Program-made: the position numbers and the translations under genes
Notes under the pieces: model-generated
The model's input: only the letters and a program-made list of their open reading frames with translations
Told to the model about the DNA's origin: nothing
Databases searched by the model: none
Part shown: positions 34,116-43,242 of the stretch, piece after piece
How positions within the stretch are numbered: position 1 is the first letter of the stretch
Layout of the letters: each line of letters opens with the position of its first letter
Assembly: GCA_049514215.1 (NCBI GenBank)
Contig: JBEKVI010000020.1
Coordinates: 1-64,000 of the forward strand
Direction: 5' to 3'
DNA length: 64,000 bases
Source: BOG-994 sp049514215
Lineage (GTDB): Bacteria > Pseudomonadota > Gammaproteobacteria > Burkholderiales > Burkholderiaceae_D

Positions 34116-36233
34116 CTATCGACGCCGCGCCCGGCGCAACGCGAGAAGACGCGCTATGACGAGGATCAGCGCCAGAAGAACGAGTGCGCCCTCGAAAAGG
34201 GCCAAGACAAAATGGCCGCCCGGCCGATCGAGCGTTTGGGATAAGAGCGTTGGGCCAGGCTCTCCCGGCCTGGGAAGCGCAAAGGCCACGATGGCGTCGC
34301 CTTGCCTTACGCCCGTATCACGATGACCGCCGGCAGCGATCACCACGATCTGGCGGCCATCGTAGTCGAAGGTCATGGGGGTCGCAATCGCCGGTGCCGG
34401 AAGACGGCCCTGCCAGATCTCCTTCCCGCTGGCTGCATCGAAGGCCCGAAGGTAGCGGTCCAGGGTCGCTCCGATGAAAAGCACCCCGCCCGCCGTCACC
34501 AGGGGCGCTCCGAAAGTGGGCGTTCCCCAATGCATTGCCAGATGCAATGGGGCCAGCTCCTCGGTCGTGCCGAGTACCGACTGCCAGAGGATTTTTCCGT
34601 GCTCCAGATCGACTGCGGCCAGTTCCCCCCAGGGAGGAGGGTTGCAGGGCAATCCCAGTGGCGAGACCAGGACTTTGCGGATCATGCCAAAAGGCGCTCC
34701 CTCCATCGCCGAGACCTCGTTGTGGGGATGGGCCTCCTTAAAGGCCTCGAAGTCGTCGCGGGAAATGAGCTGAACCAGGTGCATGAGTCGCGACGTGTTC
34801 GCAAACACGATCCCCTTGGACGGATCGACGGCCACCCCACCCCAGTTGATCCCGCCCCCCGTGAAGGGAAAGAGGACCGTTCCGCGTAGCGAGGGAGGCG
34901 TAAAGAGACCTTCGGAGCGGGCGCCGGCAAACGCGTTTCGGCACTGCTCCCGGTCCCAGGGCGAAACGCCAAAGGCCTCATCTGCCTTGATGCTTTGAGG
35001 CACGAGCGCGGGAATCCGAGAGGGCGTGGGCTGAGTCGGCGAGACGACCTCGCCTGGGACGTCGCTCGCGGGCACCGGGCGTTCTTCGATGGGACTTAAG
35101 GGAAGCCCGGTATCGCGGTCAAGCACAAAGACGAAGCCCTGTTTCGTGCCCTGAATCACGACGTCGCGGGTTCGCCCTTCCCAGGGAATCGTGGCCAAGC
35201 TCGGCTGGGCCGGGACGTCGTAGTCCCAGATATCATGATGCACCAGTTGAAAGGCCCACACGAGCGCCCCGGTACGGGCGTTAAGCGCCACCACCGAATT
35301 GGCATTGCGGTTGTTCCCGGGCCTTCTTCCCCCGAAGAAATCCGGACTGGGACTGCTCGTTGGCAGAAAGACCAGACCGCGCCCGGCATCGAGTGTCATG
35401 GGGGCCCAAACATTGGCCGCACCGGCCTCCTGCCAGCCCTCACCCCACTCGTGCGTCAGGGGATCACTCGCCTTTTGCGGGATCGGGTCCCAGCTCCACA
35501 AAGGAGTGCCCGTTTGCGCATCAAAGGCATGCACGGCTCCGCGGGGTTCGGCCACGCGCCCGTTGTCGTTGATCGATGAACCCACGATGACGACGTTGCC
35601 CAAGACCACGGGCGGGGAGGTGATCTGGAATTCGCCGGGCCAATCGAGCGCCATGCCGGGATCGAGCCGCACTTGCCCGTGGACACCAAACGTCTCGCAG
35701 GGCTTGCCGTCACGCGCGTCCAGGGCGATGAGGCGAGCGTCGTTGGTTCCAAGAAAAATGCGCTGTGCGCAAAGGGCGTTTTGCGGCGCATTCGGGATGG
35801 CGGCCGCTGCGACCCCGCGACAGGTGAATCCGTTGGCGGGGTGGGATTGGACGTTGATGTTGGGATCGAAGCGCCAGTGCGGCTGCCCGCTTAAAGGATC
35901 GAGCGCAATGACCTCGTCAAAAGGAGTGCAGAAAACCAGGGCCTTGCCGACCAAGATCGGTGTGGCCTCCCAATTGCTGCGCCTCATGATCTCTTCGGGG
36001 CGCCCGCTTCGGTCACCGGTGTGAAATGTCCAAAGCGGCACCAGACGGTCGACGTTTTGCGGTGTGATTTCGCTTGCCGCACTAAAGCGGGTGCCACCGT
36101 CGTCGCCGCCATAGGCAGACCAGCCGGCGCCATGGGCCGCTGCGCACGCGATGCCCAGCCCGAGGGCCAGTGCGAGCGACGCCACTTGGGCCACGCCCCT
36201 GCGCAGGCGATCTGGCCTGCGCCCTTTTCTCAC
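34116..36233 (-). CDS. PQQ-dependent dehydrogenase (glucose/quinate dehydrogenase family)
   Basis: About 705 residues. After a signal (VAQVASLALALGLGIACAAA) come propeller blades with tryptophan-docking motifs (VIALDPLSGQPHWRFDPNIN, VVALNARTGALVWAF) and the family motif VHHDIWDYDVPAQPSL, as in membrane quinoprotein glucose dehydrogenases. It would oxidise a sugar or polyol acid in the periplasm using PQQ. Unlike Gcd, there is no N-terminal five-helix anchor; a single C-terminal helix (FEGALVLLALILVIARLLAL) may anchor it. GTG at 36233 has a GAGG site; the frame is open to 36326. No PQQ biosynthesis gene is in the window. Confidence 0.83.
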   Translation of the reverse strand: MRKGRRPDRLRRGVAQVASLALALGLGIACAAAHGAGWSAYGGDDGGTRFSAASEITPQNVDRLVPLWTFHTGDRSGRPEEIMRRSNWEATPILVGKALVFCTPFDEVIALDPLSGQPHWRFDPNINVQSHPANGFTCRGVAAAAIPNAPQNALCAQRIFLGTNDARLIALDARDGKPCETFGVHGQVRLDPGMALDWPGEFQITSPPVVLGNVVIVGSSINDNGRVAEPRGAVHAFDAQTGTPLWSWDPIPQKASDPLTHEWGEGWQEAGAANVWAPMTLDAGRGLVFLPTSSPSPDFFGGRRPGNNRNANSVVALNARTGALVWAFQLVHHDIWDYDVPAQPSLATIPWEGRTRDVVIQGTKQGFVFVLDRDTGLPLSPIEERPVPASDVPGEVVSPTQPTPSRIPALVPQSIKADEAFGVSPWDREQCRNAFAGARSEGLFTPPSLRGTVLFPFTGGGINWGGVAVDPSKGIVFANTSRLMHLVQLISRDDFEAFKEAHPHNEVSAMEGAPFGMIRKVLVSPLGLPCNPPPWGELAAVDLEHGKILWQSVLGTTEELAPLHLAMHWGTPTFGAPLVTAGGVLFIGATLDRYLRAFDAASGKEIWQGRLPAPAIATPMTFDYDGRQIVVIAAGGHRDTGVRQGDAIVAFALPRPGEPGPTLLSQTLDRPGGHFVLALFEGALVLLALILVIARLLALRRARRR

Positions 36234-36505
36234 CGCCTTGGCCTCACGTGAGCGCGGCTCGCAGCCCACCATTTCACACCGCACGAAAGCTCCAGTGCAA
36301 AGCGCTGAGCGCTGATCTGAGAACACTCAACTGATCGCCGTTTTCCGATTTCGAAGGCACACACGAAGAAGTCCTATTTGAGCATCAGGGATTGAACGCG
36401 GGCGCGCTCCGCCCATTTCCGGTGATCCGAATGACCTATACGGAACATCGAGCGACTCGTGTACCTTGGCGTTCCCCGCATGGCCCTCAAGCGTTTTCCT
36501 GTCAC

Positions 36506-37888
36506 ATGCGAAGACTAACAAAAGCCTCCTCGGTTCGCGCGCTTGTCTTTTGCGCTCTCACCCCCTTCTTGAGCTCCTGCGGCGGTGGCAGCTCCGGGGG
36601 AGGCGCGAGCAACACCTCGGCGAGCGGCTCCTCGAGCACTTCATCGCCTGCTCCTTTGACGGATTCAGGCAATGGCCCTGCGATCACGTTGCAGCCACAG
36701 CCCCAGACGGTGACCCTCGGACAGCGTGCCTTCTTTACGGTCGCAGCAACTGGCGCTACGCAATACCAGTGGTACAAGAACCGAGCTGCCATCGCTGGCG
36801 CGACCAGCGCATCCTATTTCGCCGAGCCTGCGGCTTCAAGCGATGCGAACGCGCAATTCTTAGTCGCCGTTTCCGACAAGGCTGGCACGAGCGTCTCGGT
36901 GCCCGCCTTGCTGAGCATCAACCCCAATACGGACGGCTCGCCGCCTGACAGCTTCTGGGGCAATCCCGCAAGCCTGCCCGCAGCGACGCAGGTCATGACA
37001 TTCGCATTTCTGAACCAGACCCAGGGCCATTATCCGGATTCGCAGATTTTCTGGTCGATTACGGGGACCTCCGCGTCGGGCGCTGCGATCAACGAACTTC
37101 ACTCGATCGCCGACGCACCCACCTACGACATGCCGGGGATCAGTTCGGCTCGCATGTACTTTTATATCGCACCCAACGCGGCCAGTGCTACCCAGTCAGC
37201 CACAAGCTACTATGATTTCATCGAATTCAATTTGGGGCGGGCGAGTTCGAGCGTCCCGTGGAATTTCAATGGCGACACCACGCGCGTGGACGCCTTTGGG
37301 ATCAAGCTTGCGATCCATCTGCAATGTGCCGATGGGACCGATGTCGTGCGCGGGGAGGATTATGGAACCTTCCTCGAAGAGCGCAGCATCACGTTTCAGA
37401 AGTATCTGGCGAGCGTGCCGGCCGAATTCCAGTCGACGGCGACCCAATTTGCGCCCTATCGCATCGTTGAGCCGGGAACGGCAGCCAATTTCCAGGCCGC
37501 GGGCGCAAACGCGAACTATTACAACAACTACATTGATACGGTGTGGTCGGCCAACGGGATCAATCCGGCCCTCGTTCCAAAACCCACGCCCTTTCTGAAG
37601 TTCGCCAACGGCTCCCTGCCCGACCTGATCGCAGCCGTCGAGCGTCACGTAGCCGACAAGCCCGGGACCTTCAATGCGAACGGAACGCTCGTCAATCCCA
37701 ACTTCTGGAGTACCGCTTCCGAGGCGTCGTTCTACGCAGCCGCCCCGGCGAATTACTATGCGCAGTTCTGGCACACGCATGCAATCGCGCAACTGGCCTA
37801 TGGGTTCTCGTATGACGACGTCGGAAGCCATTCGTCCGACATCGGATGCGACAGCCCGACGCGCCTTGTCGTAGCGGTCGGCTGGTAG
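36506..37888 (+). CDS. lipoprotein GH64-type beta-1,3-glucanase with Ig-like domain
   Basis: A 460-residue surface lipoprotein: signal with lipobox ending LSSC at Cys25, then a Gly/Ser/Thr linker (about residues 26-55), an Ig-like domain (about 57-140; PQTVTLGQRAFFTVAATGAT, QYQWYKN) and a catalytic domain of the thaumatin-like GH64 beta-1,3-glucanase type (about 150-460; VMTFAFLNQTQGHYPDSQIF, YYDFIEFNL, TRVDAFGIKLAIHL). GH64 enzymes cut beta-1,3-glucan such as laminarin or fungal wall glucan, mostly to pentasaccharides. ATG at 36506. A terminator follows at 37997. Confidence 0.8.
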   Translation: MRRLTKASSVRALVFCALTPFLSSCGGGSSGGGASNTSASGSSSTSSPAPLTDSGNGPAITLQPQPQTVTLGQRAFFTVAATGATQYQWYKNRAAIAGATSASYFAEPAASSDANAQFLVAVSDKAGTSVSVPALLSINPNTDGSPPDSFWGNPASLPAATQVMTFAFLNQTQGHYPDSQIFWSITGTSASGAAINELHSIADAPTYDMPGISSARMYFYIAPNAASATQSATSYYDFIEFNLGRASSSVPWNFNGDTTRVDAFGIKLAIHLQCADGTDVVRGEDYGTFLEERSITFQKYLASVPAEFQSTATQFAPYRIVEPGTAANFQAAGANANYYNNYIDTVWSANGINPALVPKPTPFLKFANGSLPDLIAAVERHVADKPGTFNANGTLVNPNFWSTASEASFYAAAPANYYAQFWHTHAIAQLAYGFSYDDVGSHSSDIGCDSPTRLVVAVGW

Positions 37889-37996
37889 TCCACGGGTTCG
37901 CGCTGCGGGCTCCGCCCACGAGATGGCCGGGATACGTAAACGCCGCCAATGCGCAGACCCTACTGAAATAGGCGCCCACCGAAGGCACTCTGAAAG

Positions 37997-38030
37997 AGGC
38001 CCTGGCCGCAATCGGCCAGGGCCTTTGTTT
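37997..38030 (+). terminator. rho-independent terminator after the glucanase gene
   Basis: A perfect 12-bp stem, AGGCCCTGGCCG (37997-38008) and CGGCCAGGGCCT (38013-38024), a 4-base loop, then TTGTTT. It lies between convergent genes and may stop both directions. Confidence 0.88.
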
Positions 38031-38054
38031 CCGGGGTACCGATTACGAAACGCC

Positions 38055-38840
38055 TTAGTGCTTCGCGGTCTCGGGCGCGGCTTCCTTGCGATGCATCTCG
38101 GCTAAGGTCTCGGCGGGCATGACGTGGGCGAGCGCGGCCTGGATCTTGTTTTTGAGCCCAGCAACGACACCGCCTTCGCCTCGTAACATGGCATCGAAAC
38201 CCGTTCTCGCCACGCTCAGCGGATCGGCTTTCTTCTCGGTTCCGACCTTCGTATCCAACATTCCGGCGCGACGGAAAAATTCTGTGTCCGTGGCTCCGGG
38301 CATGAGGCAGGTTACCGTGACGCCGGTGTCTTTGAGCTCTTCACGAATGGCGTAGGAGAACGAGTCCAGAAACGCCTTCGTCCCGTTGTAGACCGCCTGA
38401 AAAGAGCCTGGCATAAAGCCGGCGATCGATCCGGTGATGAGAATCCGACCGAAGCCTCGCTTACGCATCTGGGTTGCGACCGCGTGGATGAGGTGCACGG
38501 TCCCTGTGATATTGGTATCAATCACGCGCTGGAAGTCGGCAGGATCCTGTTCGAGAAATCCGCGACCGAGTCCCCGTCCGGCATTGGCGAGCAGGTAGTC
38601 GACCTCACGCTCGCCGATGGCGCGCCGCACGCGCTCCACACCTTCCTCGCATCCGAGATCGACTTCGAGCGTCTCGACATTCGCTCCTCCCGCACGCAGG
38701 GTCGCGGCCACCTGCTCGATGCGGGGTTCATCGGCCACGATCAGAAGATTCATGTCGTGCGCTGCACAAAGTCTTGCCAGTTCCAGTCCGATTCCGGACG
38801 ACGCGCCGGTCACGACGGCGAATTCTCGGGAGGGATTCAT
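38055..38840 (-). CDS. short-chain dehydrogenase/reductase
   Basis: A 261-residue classical SDR: VVTGASSGIGLELARL for the coenzyme, LLANAGRGLG in the place of NAG, and ITGSIAGFMPG with AVYNGTKAFLDSF carrying Ser and YxxxK. The presence of Asp after beta-2 could not be assigned, so NAD or NADP preference is open. ATG at 38840 has GGAG six bases upstream. The family oxidises or reduces alcohols and ketones; the acyl-CoA dehydrogenase gene upstream on the same strand hints at a lipid or alicyclic acid role. Confidence 0.85.
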   Translation of the reverse strand: MNPSREFAVVTGASSGIGLELARLCAAHDMNLLIVADEPRIEQVAATLRAGGANVETLEVDLGCEEGVERVRRAIGEREVDYLLANAGRGLGRGFLEQDPADFQRVIDTNITGTVHLIHAVATQMRKRGFGRILITGSIAGFMPGSFQAVYNGTKAFLDSFSYAIREELKDTGVTVTCLMPGATDTEFFRRAGMLDTKVGTEKKADPLSVARTGFDAMLRGEGGVVAGLKNKIQAALAHVMPAETLAEMHRKEAAPETAKH

Positions 38841-39016
38841 GGGCTGCTCCTGTTGTGAGAGAGGGCATGGGTCGACCCCGGACTTCCGGGGCTCCCCTTT
38901 TAAGAAGTCGCAATGCCCATGCCTGCCGAGGCGGAACTCCCCGCGAGAGCTCTTCAGTTTTGCGGCGCAATACCGCTTGGGAACATCACCGGGGAGACCG
39001 GCCACTTCATCGACGC

Positions 39017-40207
39017 CTAGAGCGCGCGAGCAATGACCTCTTTCATGATCTCGTTGGTGCCCCCATAGATCCTCTGGACCCGCGCATCGCAGTACATTCG
39101 GGCGACGAGATACTCCCGCATATAGCCGTAGCCCCCGAAGAGCTGGACACAGGCATCAATGACACGGCCCTGGGCTTCGGAGCCCCACAGCTTGGCCATC
39201 GAGGCCGTGGCCGTGTCCAGGCGACCCGATACGAGGTCCTCGACACAGCGATCGATAAAGGCACGCCCGACCTTGATCTCGGTGGCGATCTCGGCGAGCT
39301 TGAACTTGGTGTTCTGAAATTCGGCAATCGCGTGGCCGAACGCCTGACGTTCGCGGCAATAGGCCAGTGTCGCCTCAAAAGCACCTTCCATAGCAGCTAA
39401 GGCGGTGACTCCGATAATGAGGCGTTCGTAGGGCAGATCGGACATGAGCTGGAAAAACCCCTGCCCTTCGACGCCACCCAGAAGGCTCTCGGGGGGTACT
39501 CTGACCTGATCGAAGAAAAGCTCGGCGGTGTCCTGTGCAAAAAGCCCGATCTTCTCCAGCAGTCGCCCCACCTTGAAACCGGGGCAGTCTTGAGTCTCGA
39601 CCAGAAAAAGCGAGATGCCACGGGCGCGCTGGGCAAGGTCGGTCTTGGCCACGACGATCACGAGGCCCGCGAGATAGCCGTTGGTGATGAAGGTCTTCGA
39701 ACCCGTGATCGCGTAGCCGTCGGCGATCTTTTCGGCGCGGGTGCGAATCGCCTGCAGATCGGAGCCGGCATCGGGCTCGCTCATGGCGATTGCTCCCACC
39801 AGCTGGCCTTGCGCGAGCTTTGGCAGATAGCGTTCCTTCTGCGACTCGGTCCCGTGGTTGAGGAGATAGTGCGCCACGATGCTGTGAACGGACGGGTTCA
39901 TTCCCGACAGGCCGCGCCGCGCCATCTCCTCGTAGAACACCGCTTCATGGCGGAAGTCACCTCCGCCGCCGCCATAGCGCTCCGGGACATCGGAGCACAA
40001 AAGGCCCAGCGCGCCTGCCTCCTCCCAAAGGCCGTGCCCCACATGCCCCCGCTCACGCGCGGCGGCATCGTCGGGGAGCATCTTCTCCGTAATGAAGCGC
40101 ACCACCGTATCGCGATAGAGCTCGAGTTCCGGGTCGCTCCACGAGCGCTTGAAGTCGATGGCCAAGTTCGGGTCCCCTTCGCTTTTGAACGTCTTCGGGA
40201 CGCGCAT
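39017..40207 (-). CDS. acyl-CoA dehydrogenase
   Basis: A 396-residue flavoprotein of standard length. Helical N-terminal domain, then AIAMSEPDAGSDLQAI and GSKTFITNGYLA for FAD and substrate, and a C-terminal four-helix domain with FGGYGYMREYLVARMYCDAR and the catalytic Glu in YGGTNEIMKEVIAR. It would introduce the alpha,beta double bond in an acyl-CoA, with electrons going to ETF. ATG at 40207 (MRVPKTF) gives the expected length; 40243 is an alternative. The family also includes branched-chain and aromatic acyl-CoA enzymes. Confidence 0.9.
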   Translation of the reverse strand: MRVPKTFKSEGDPNLAIDFKRSWSDPELELYRDTVVRFITEKMLPDDAAARERGHVGHGLWEEAGALGLLCSDVPERYGGGGGDFRHEAVFYEEMARRGLSGMNPSVHSIVAHYLLNHGTESQKERYLPKLAQGQLVGAIAMSEPDAGSDLQAIRTRAEKIADGYAITGSKTFITNGYLAGLVIVVAKTDLAQRARGISLFLVETQDCPGFKVGRLLEKIGLFAQDTAELFFDQVRVPPESLLGGVEGQGFFQLMSDLPYERLIIGVTALAAMEGAFEATLAYCRERQAFGHAIAEFQNTKFKLAEIATEIKVGRAFIDRCVEDLVSGRLDTATASMAKLWGSEAQGRVIDACVQLFGGYGYMREYLVARMYCDARVQRIYGGTNEIMKEVIARAL

Positions 40208-40412
40208 CACGAGCTTGCCGCGCAGAATCACGCGGCGCGTCATCTGACGTCGTGCCTCGCTCAAAGGCCCTGCCGCAGTCGGGCGTCTTCTCGCGAGCCC
40301 CCTCACCTTACATGAGGGTGGGATGAAGCGTACCCGATCCTGCGTCGCTCTGCTCACTTCGGAAGCACGCGAATCCAGGGGCGGTGCGAAGAGAGAGGGT
40401 CAGAAAGAGAGG

Positions 40413-40934
40413 CTAGCCATCGACGGGCTGCTTCGGTGTCTCCAGGATGAGTTGGTAGAACTCGAGATCAAGCCAGCGACCGAACTTGAATGCGGCTTCC
40501 CGGACTCTTCCGACCGGCTCGAACCCGAACTGACGATGCAGTGCAACGCTTGAGGCATTGGCCCCATCGATGGCGCCGATGAGAGTATGCAGATCCTGTT
40601 TGCGGGCCGCTTCGATGAGTTCGCCCAGGAGCCATTTACCAAGCCCCCGGCCGCGGTGGTCCTTGTGGATATAGATCGAGTGCTCAGCCGTGTACTTATA
40701 GGCCGGCCACGCCCGAAACGTTCCGTAACTCGCAAACCCGAGCAAGGTGCCGGTGTCATCCTCCACACCGATGACCGGAAAGCCCGCAGCTGATTTCGTC
40801 GCGAACCACTGCGTCATGGCCTCGGGCGTACGCGGCTTATAGTCGTAGAGCGCGGTGGAGTGCACGATCGCCTCGTTTAAGATCGCGAGGATGGCGTCTT
40901 GGTGTTGCGCCGGCGTGCAGCGAATGAGTTTCAT
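40413..40934 (-). CDS. GNAT N-acetyltransferase, phosphinothricin acetyltransferase-like
   Basis: 173 residues of GNAT fold. EHSIYIHKDHRGRGLGKWLL is motif A with the acetyl-CoA pyrophosphate loop (RGRGLG), and AIDGANASSVALHRQFGFEP with FKFGRWLDLEFYQL is the end typical of the PAT/MddA group acting on small amino-acid analogues such as methionine sulfoximine. ATG at 40934 has GGAG upstream. Divergent A/T-rich DNA upstream should contain its promoter. The exact amine substrate is unknown. Confidence 0.85.
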   Translation of the reverse strand: MKLIRCTPAQHQDAILAILNEAIVHSTALYDYKPRTPEAMTQWFATKSAAGFPVIGVEDDTGTLLGFASYGTFRAWPAYKYTAEHSIYIHKDHRGRGLGKWLLGELIEAARKQDLHTLIGAIDGANASSVALHRQFGFEPVGRVREAAFKFGRWLDLEFYQLILETPKQPVDG

Positions 40935-41087
40935 GACGATGGCTCCGTCGCGTCTGTTTAATAAGATAGTTATTTTTCTCTTATAGTGGAAAATGCACGC
41001 GGAATCAAGGCCCATGGTAGTGCCCAAAGGACGTGCGACGGGGCCAGATTCTCGCACTTCACCGCGGATTGCGACTTCGATGTCTTT

Positions 41088-42179
41088 CTAGGGCACGACA
41101 GTCGTAAACAGATACGCGCCCAGAAGAAGCAGGTGCACGGCGCCCTGGAGGACCGTGGTTCGCCCCGTGCCCAAGGACAGGCTCGCAATGAACAGCGACA
41201 GAACGAGGAGCACGCTGGATTTGCCGTCCAAGCCCAGCGTCAGTGACCAGCCGGTGACCAGCGAGACGAGGGCCACGGCCGGAATCGTCAATCCGATGCT
41301 CGCCAGGGCCGAACCCAGGGCCAGATTCAGGCTCGTTTGCAGGCGATTGGCGCGCGCGGCCCGAAGCGCAGCCAGACCTTCAGGCATGAGCACGAGTGCG
41401 GCGATGAGAATGCCCACGACTGCCTTGGGAGCGCCGATCCGCTCGACCCCGACTTCGACCGCGGGCGCGATTGCCTTGGCCAGGACCACGACGGCGACCA
41501 GACACAGCAGAAGAAGGGCCGCACTGATCAAGGCCGTGCGAGCACCAGGTGGACTCGCGTGCAGCGCTTCGTCGCCTGTAGCGCCCGGAGGAAGAAAGTA
41601 GTCGCGGTGGCGCACGGTCTGGACCAGAACGAAGGTCCCGTAGAGGAGAAGCGATGCGACCGCGATGAAGCCCAGCTGGCTGGGGCTGTAGCTTGGACCG
41701 GGCACGGTGGTGGTGTAGTTCGGAAAAACAAGAGTCAGGACCGCGATCGCAGCTAAGGTCGCGAGCGACGCGGTCACGCCGTGCAGTCCGAAGCTCTGCT
41801 CGCGGTGCTCCATGCCTCCGATCAAGAGACAAAGGCCGACGATGCCGTTCAGAATGATCATGACTGCGGCAAACACCGCATCCCGGGCGAGCGCTGTCGT
41901 CTCGGGGCCGCCCGAGAGCATGAGGGAGACGATGAGCGCAACCTCGATGGCGGTCACTGCGACGGCGAGCACGAGGGTCCCATAGGGCTCGCCGATTTGG
42001 TGCGCCACCACCTCGGCGTGATGCACGGCAGCGAGCGTGCCTACGATCAATCCAACGACGAGAACAAGTGCGAAGAGGCCCTGAAGACCGAAGGCGGAAA
42101 GTCCGAAGAGGCCCCACGCGACGAAGGGGGCCGCGACCGACCAGAGAGGAAGTGCCTTCGGTGCATCAGGCGTGGCCAA
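41088..42179 (-). CDS. Ca2+/cation:proton antiporter (ChaA/CaCA family)
   Basis: A 363-residue inner-membrane protein with about eleven helices forming two Na_Ca_ex repeats. The key acidic residues are visible: LAVAVTAIEVALIVSLMLSG in repeat one and LIAALVLMPEGLAALRAARA in repeat two (the MPEG-type motif). CaCA exchangers of the ChaA type export Ca2+, Na+ or K+ for protons at alkaline pH. A short polar loop with HREQS joins the halves. It appears monocistronic. Confidence 0.85.
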   Translation of the reverse strand: MATPDAPKALPLWSVAAPFVAWGLFGLSAFGLQGLFALVLVVGLIVGTLAAVHHAEVVAHQIGEPYGTLVLAVAVTAIEVALIVSLMLSGGPETTALARDAVFAAVMIILNGIVGLCLLIGGMEHREQSFGLHGVTASLATLAAIAVLTLVFPNYTTTVPGPSYSPSQLGFIAVASLLLYGTFVLVQTVRHRDYFLPPGATGDEALHASPPGARTALISAALLLLCLVAVVVLAKAIAPAVEVGVERIGAPKAVVGILIAALVLMPEGLAALRAARANRLQTSLNLALGSALASIGLTIPAVALVSLVTGWSLTLGLDGKSSVLLVLSLFIASLSLGTGRTTVLQGAVHLLLLGAYLFTTVVP

Positions 42180-42340
42180 GGCGAGGTCTCATGAGGGCTG
42201 CGCGTCGGATTGACTAAGCCCGCAATGTTAACCTTAAAGCCTGATGGGCTCCTTCGCGGAGTCTCCTTGGCCCGGCCTTCCAGACGGCAGGCCAGGGACA
42301 GCCAGTGCCGCGTGGCGCCCCGGGCAGCCGACCCTGCTTC

Positions 42341-43102
42341 CTAGAATTTCCCGTTCGAGTTTTTGCGCTCGCCTTCAGGCGGAATCGCCTCCAGCGTGTC
42401 CCAGTGCTCGGCGAGCTTGCCGTTTTCGATACGATAGAAGTCGTAGTACGCGGTGACCTTATCGCCAAACAGGCCCTCGGCCACGACCAGCACGAAGTTG
42501 CCTTCGCCCAGGATCTTGTGCACCCGGTCGTACTTGACGGCCAGACCTTGCTTGGCCAGAGCCTGAAGACCGGCGATCAATCCCGTCAGGTTGTCGCCCA
42601 CCCAGGGATTGTGCTGGATGTAGTTCACCCCCTCGAAAAAGCTGGGAAAGGTCTCCCGACGACCTGCGATGAGATCGTCCATGTACCTTTGCATGAGCGC
42701 CTTGTTGTCTGCCGTCTTGTGGCGATCGGCGACCTCGCTCGGACCATCGGTCATCCAGTGGCCGCTCGGACTGGGCTTGGTTTCGGCATCTTGCATGTTG
42801 TCCCAATGCTCGACGATAGAGCCATTGGCGAATCGGAAGATGTCAAAACCGATCCTCTTCTTCTGGCCATCGACAAACTCACTGTGGGTGACGACGTAGT
42901 CGCCGTCCTCGTAGGCGCGTACCGTATTGACCTTCACCGTGCCCTTGGGTCGGGAAGCGAAATAGGCCTTCAGTCCCTCGAGCCCATCGGCCACGTTCAG
43001 GTTGTGCTCGATGTAGTGCTCCGGATCGATGTAGGACAGGGGTTGGGTGTCGCCAGTCTCGAGACTTTTCAGTAGTTCAATGGCGTGTTCTTTAGCGCTC
43101 AT
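42341..43102 (-). CDS. duplicated SnoaL/NTF2-like protein
   Basis: 253 residues made of two similar cone-shaped domains. DPEHYIEHNLNVADGLEGLK with GSIVEHWDNMQ (residues 30-110) is mirrored by GVNYIQHNPWVGDNLTGLIA with GKLAEHWDTLE (170-240), so one NTF2-like domain was duplicated. Such proteins cluster with polyketide cyclases, steroid isomerases and dehydratases, but this one has no proven activity. ATG at 43102 (MSAKEHA) fits. It lies alone between an antiporter and a phospholipase D gene. Confidence 0.75.
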   Translation of the reverse strand: MSAKEHAIELLKSLETGDTQPLSYIDPEHYIEHNLNVADGLEGLKAYFASRPKGTVKVNTVRAYEDGDYVVTHSEFVDGQKKRIGFDIFRFANGSIVEHWDNMQDAETKPSPSGHWMTDGPSEVADRHKTADNKALMQRYMDDLIAGRRETFPSFFEGVNYIQHNPWVGDNLTGLIAGLQALAKQGLAVKYDRVHKILGEGNFVLVVAEGLFGDKVTAYYDFYRIENGKLAEHWDTLEAIPPEGERKNSNGKF

Positions 43103-43200
43103 GGTAAGCCTCGCAGTTCGGGGCAAAGAAGTCGGTCTTCACGCCTTCTTCCCGCCCGTTCGAAGAAAGCGTGTCGGGGCAGTGCGCCCCGAAGTGGGAG

Positions 43201-43229
43201 CCGAAGTCGCGTCAGACTTCGGATTTTTT
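43201..43229 (+). terminator. terminator-like hairpin facing the plus strand
   Basis: Stem CCGAAGTC (43201-43208) and GACTTCGG (43215-43222), a 6-base loop, then A and six T. The flanking genes are both on the minus strand, so it would stop plus-strand (antisense) transcription. A second hairpin, TCGGGGC/GCCCCGA (43174-43180 and 43186-43192), precedes it. Confidence 0.65.
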
Positions 43230-43242
43230 AAGCGGTGATGGC

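Noticed and set aside
40296..40325. CCCTCA/TGAGGG inverted repeat before the acyl-CoA dehydrogenase
   Set aside because: Short arms and no T run; too weak to call a terminator or operator.
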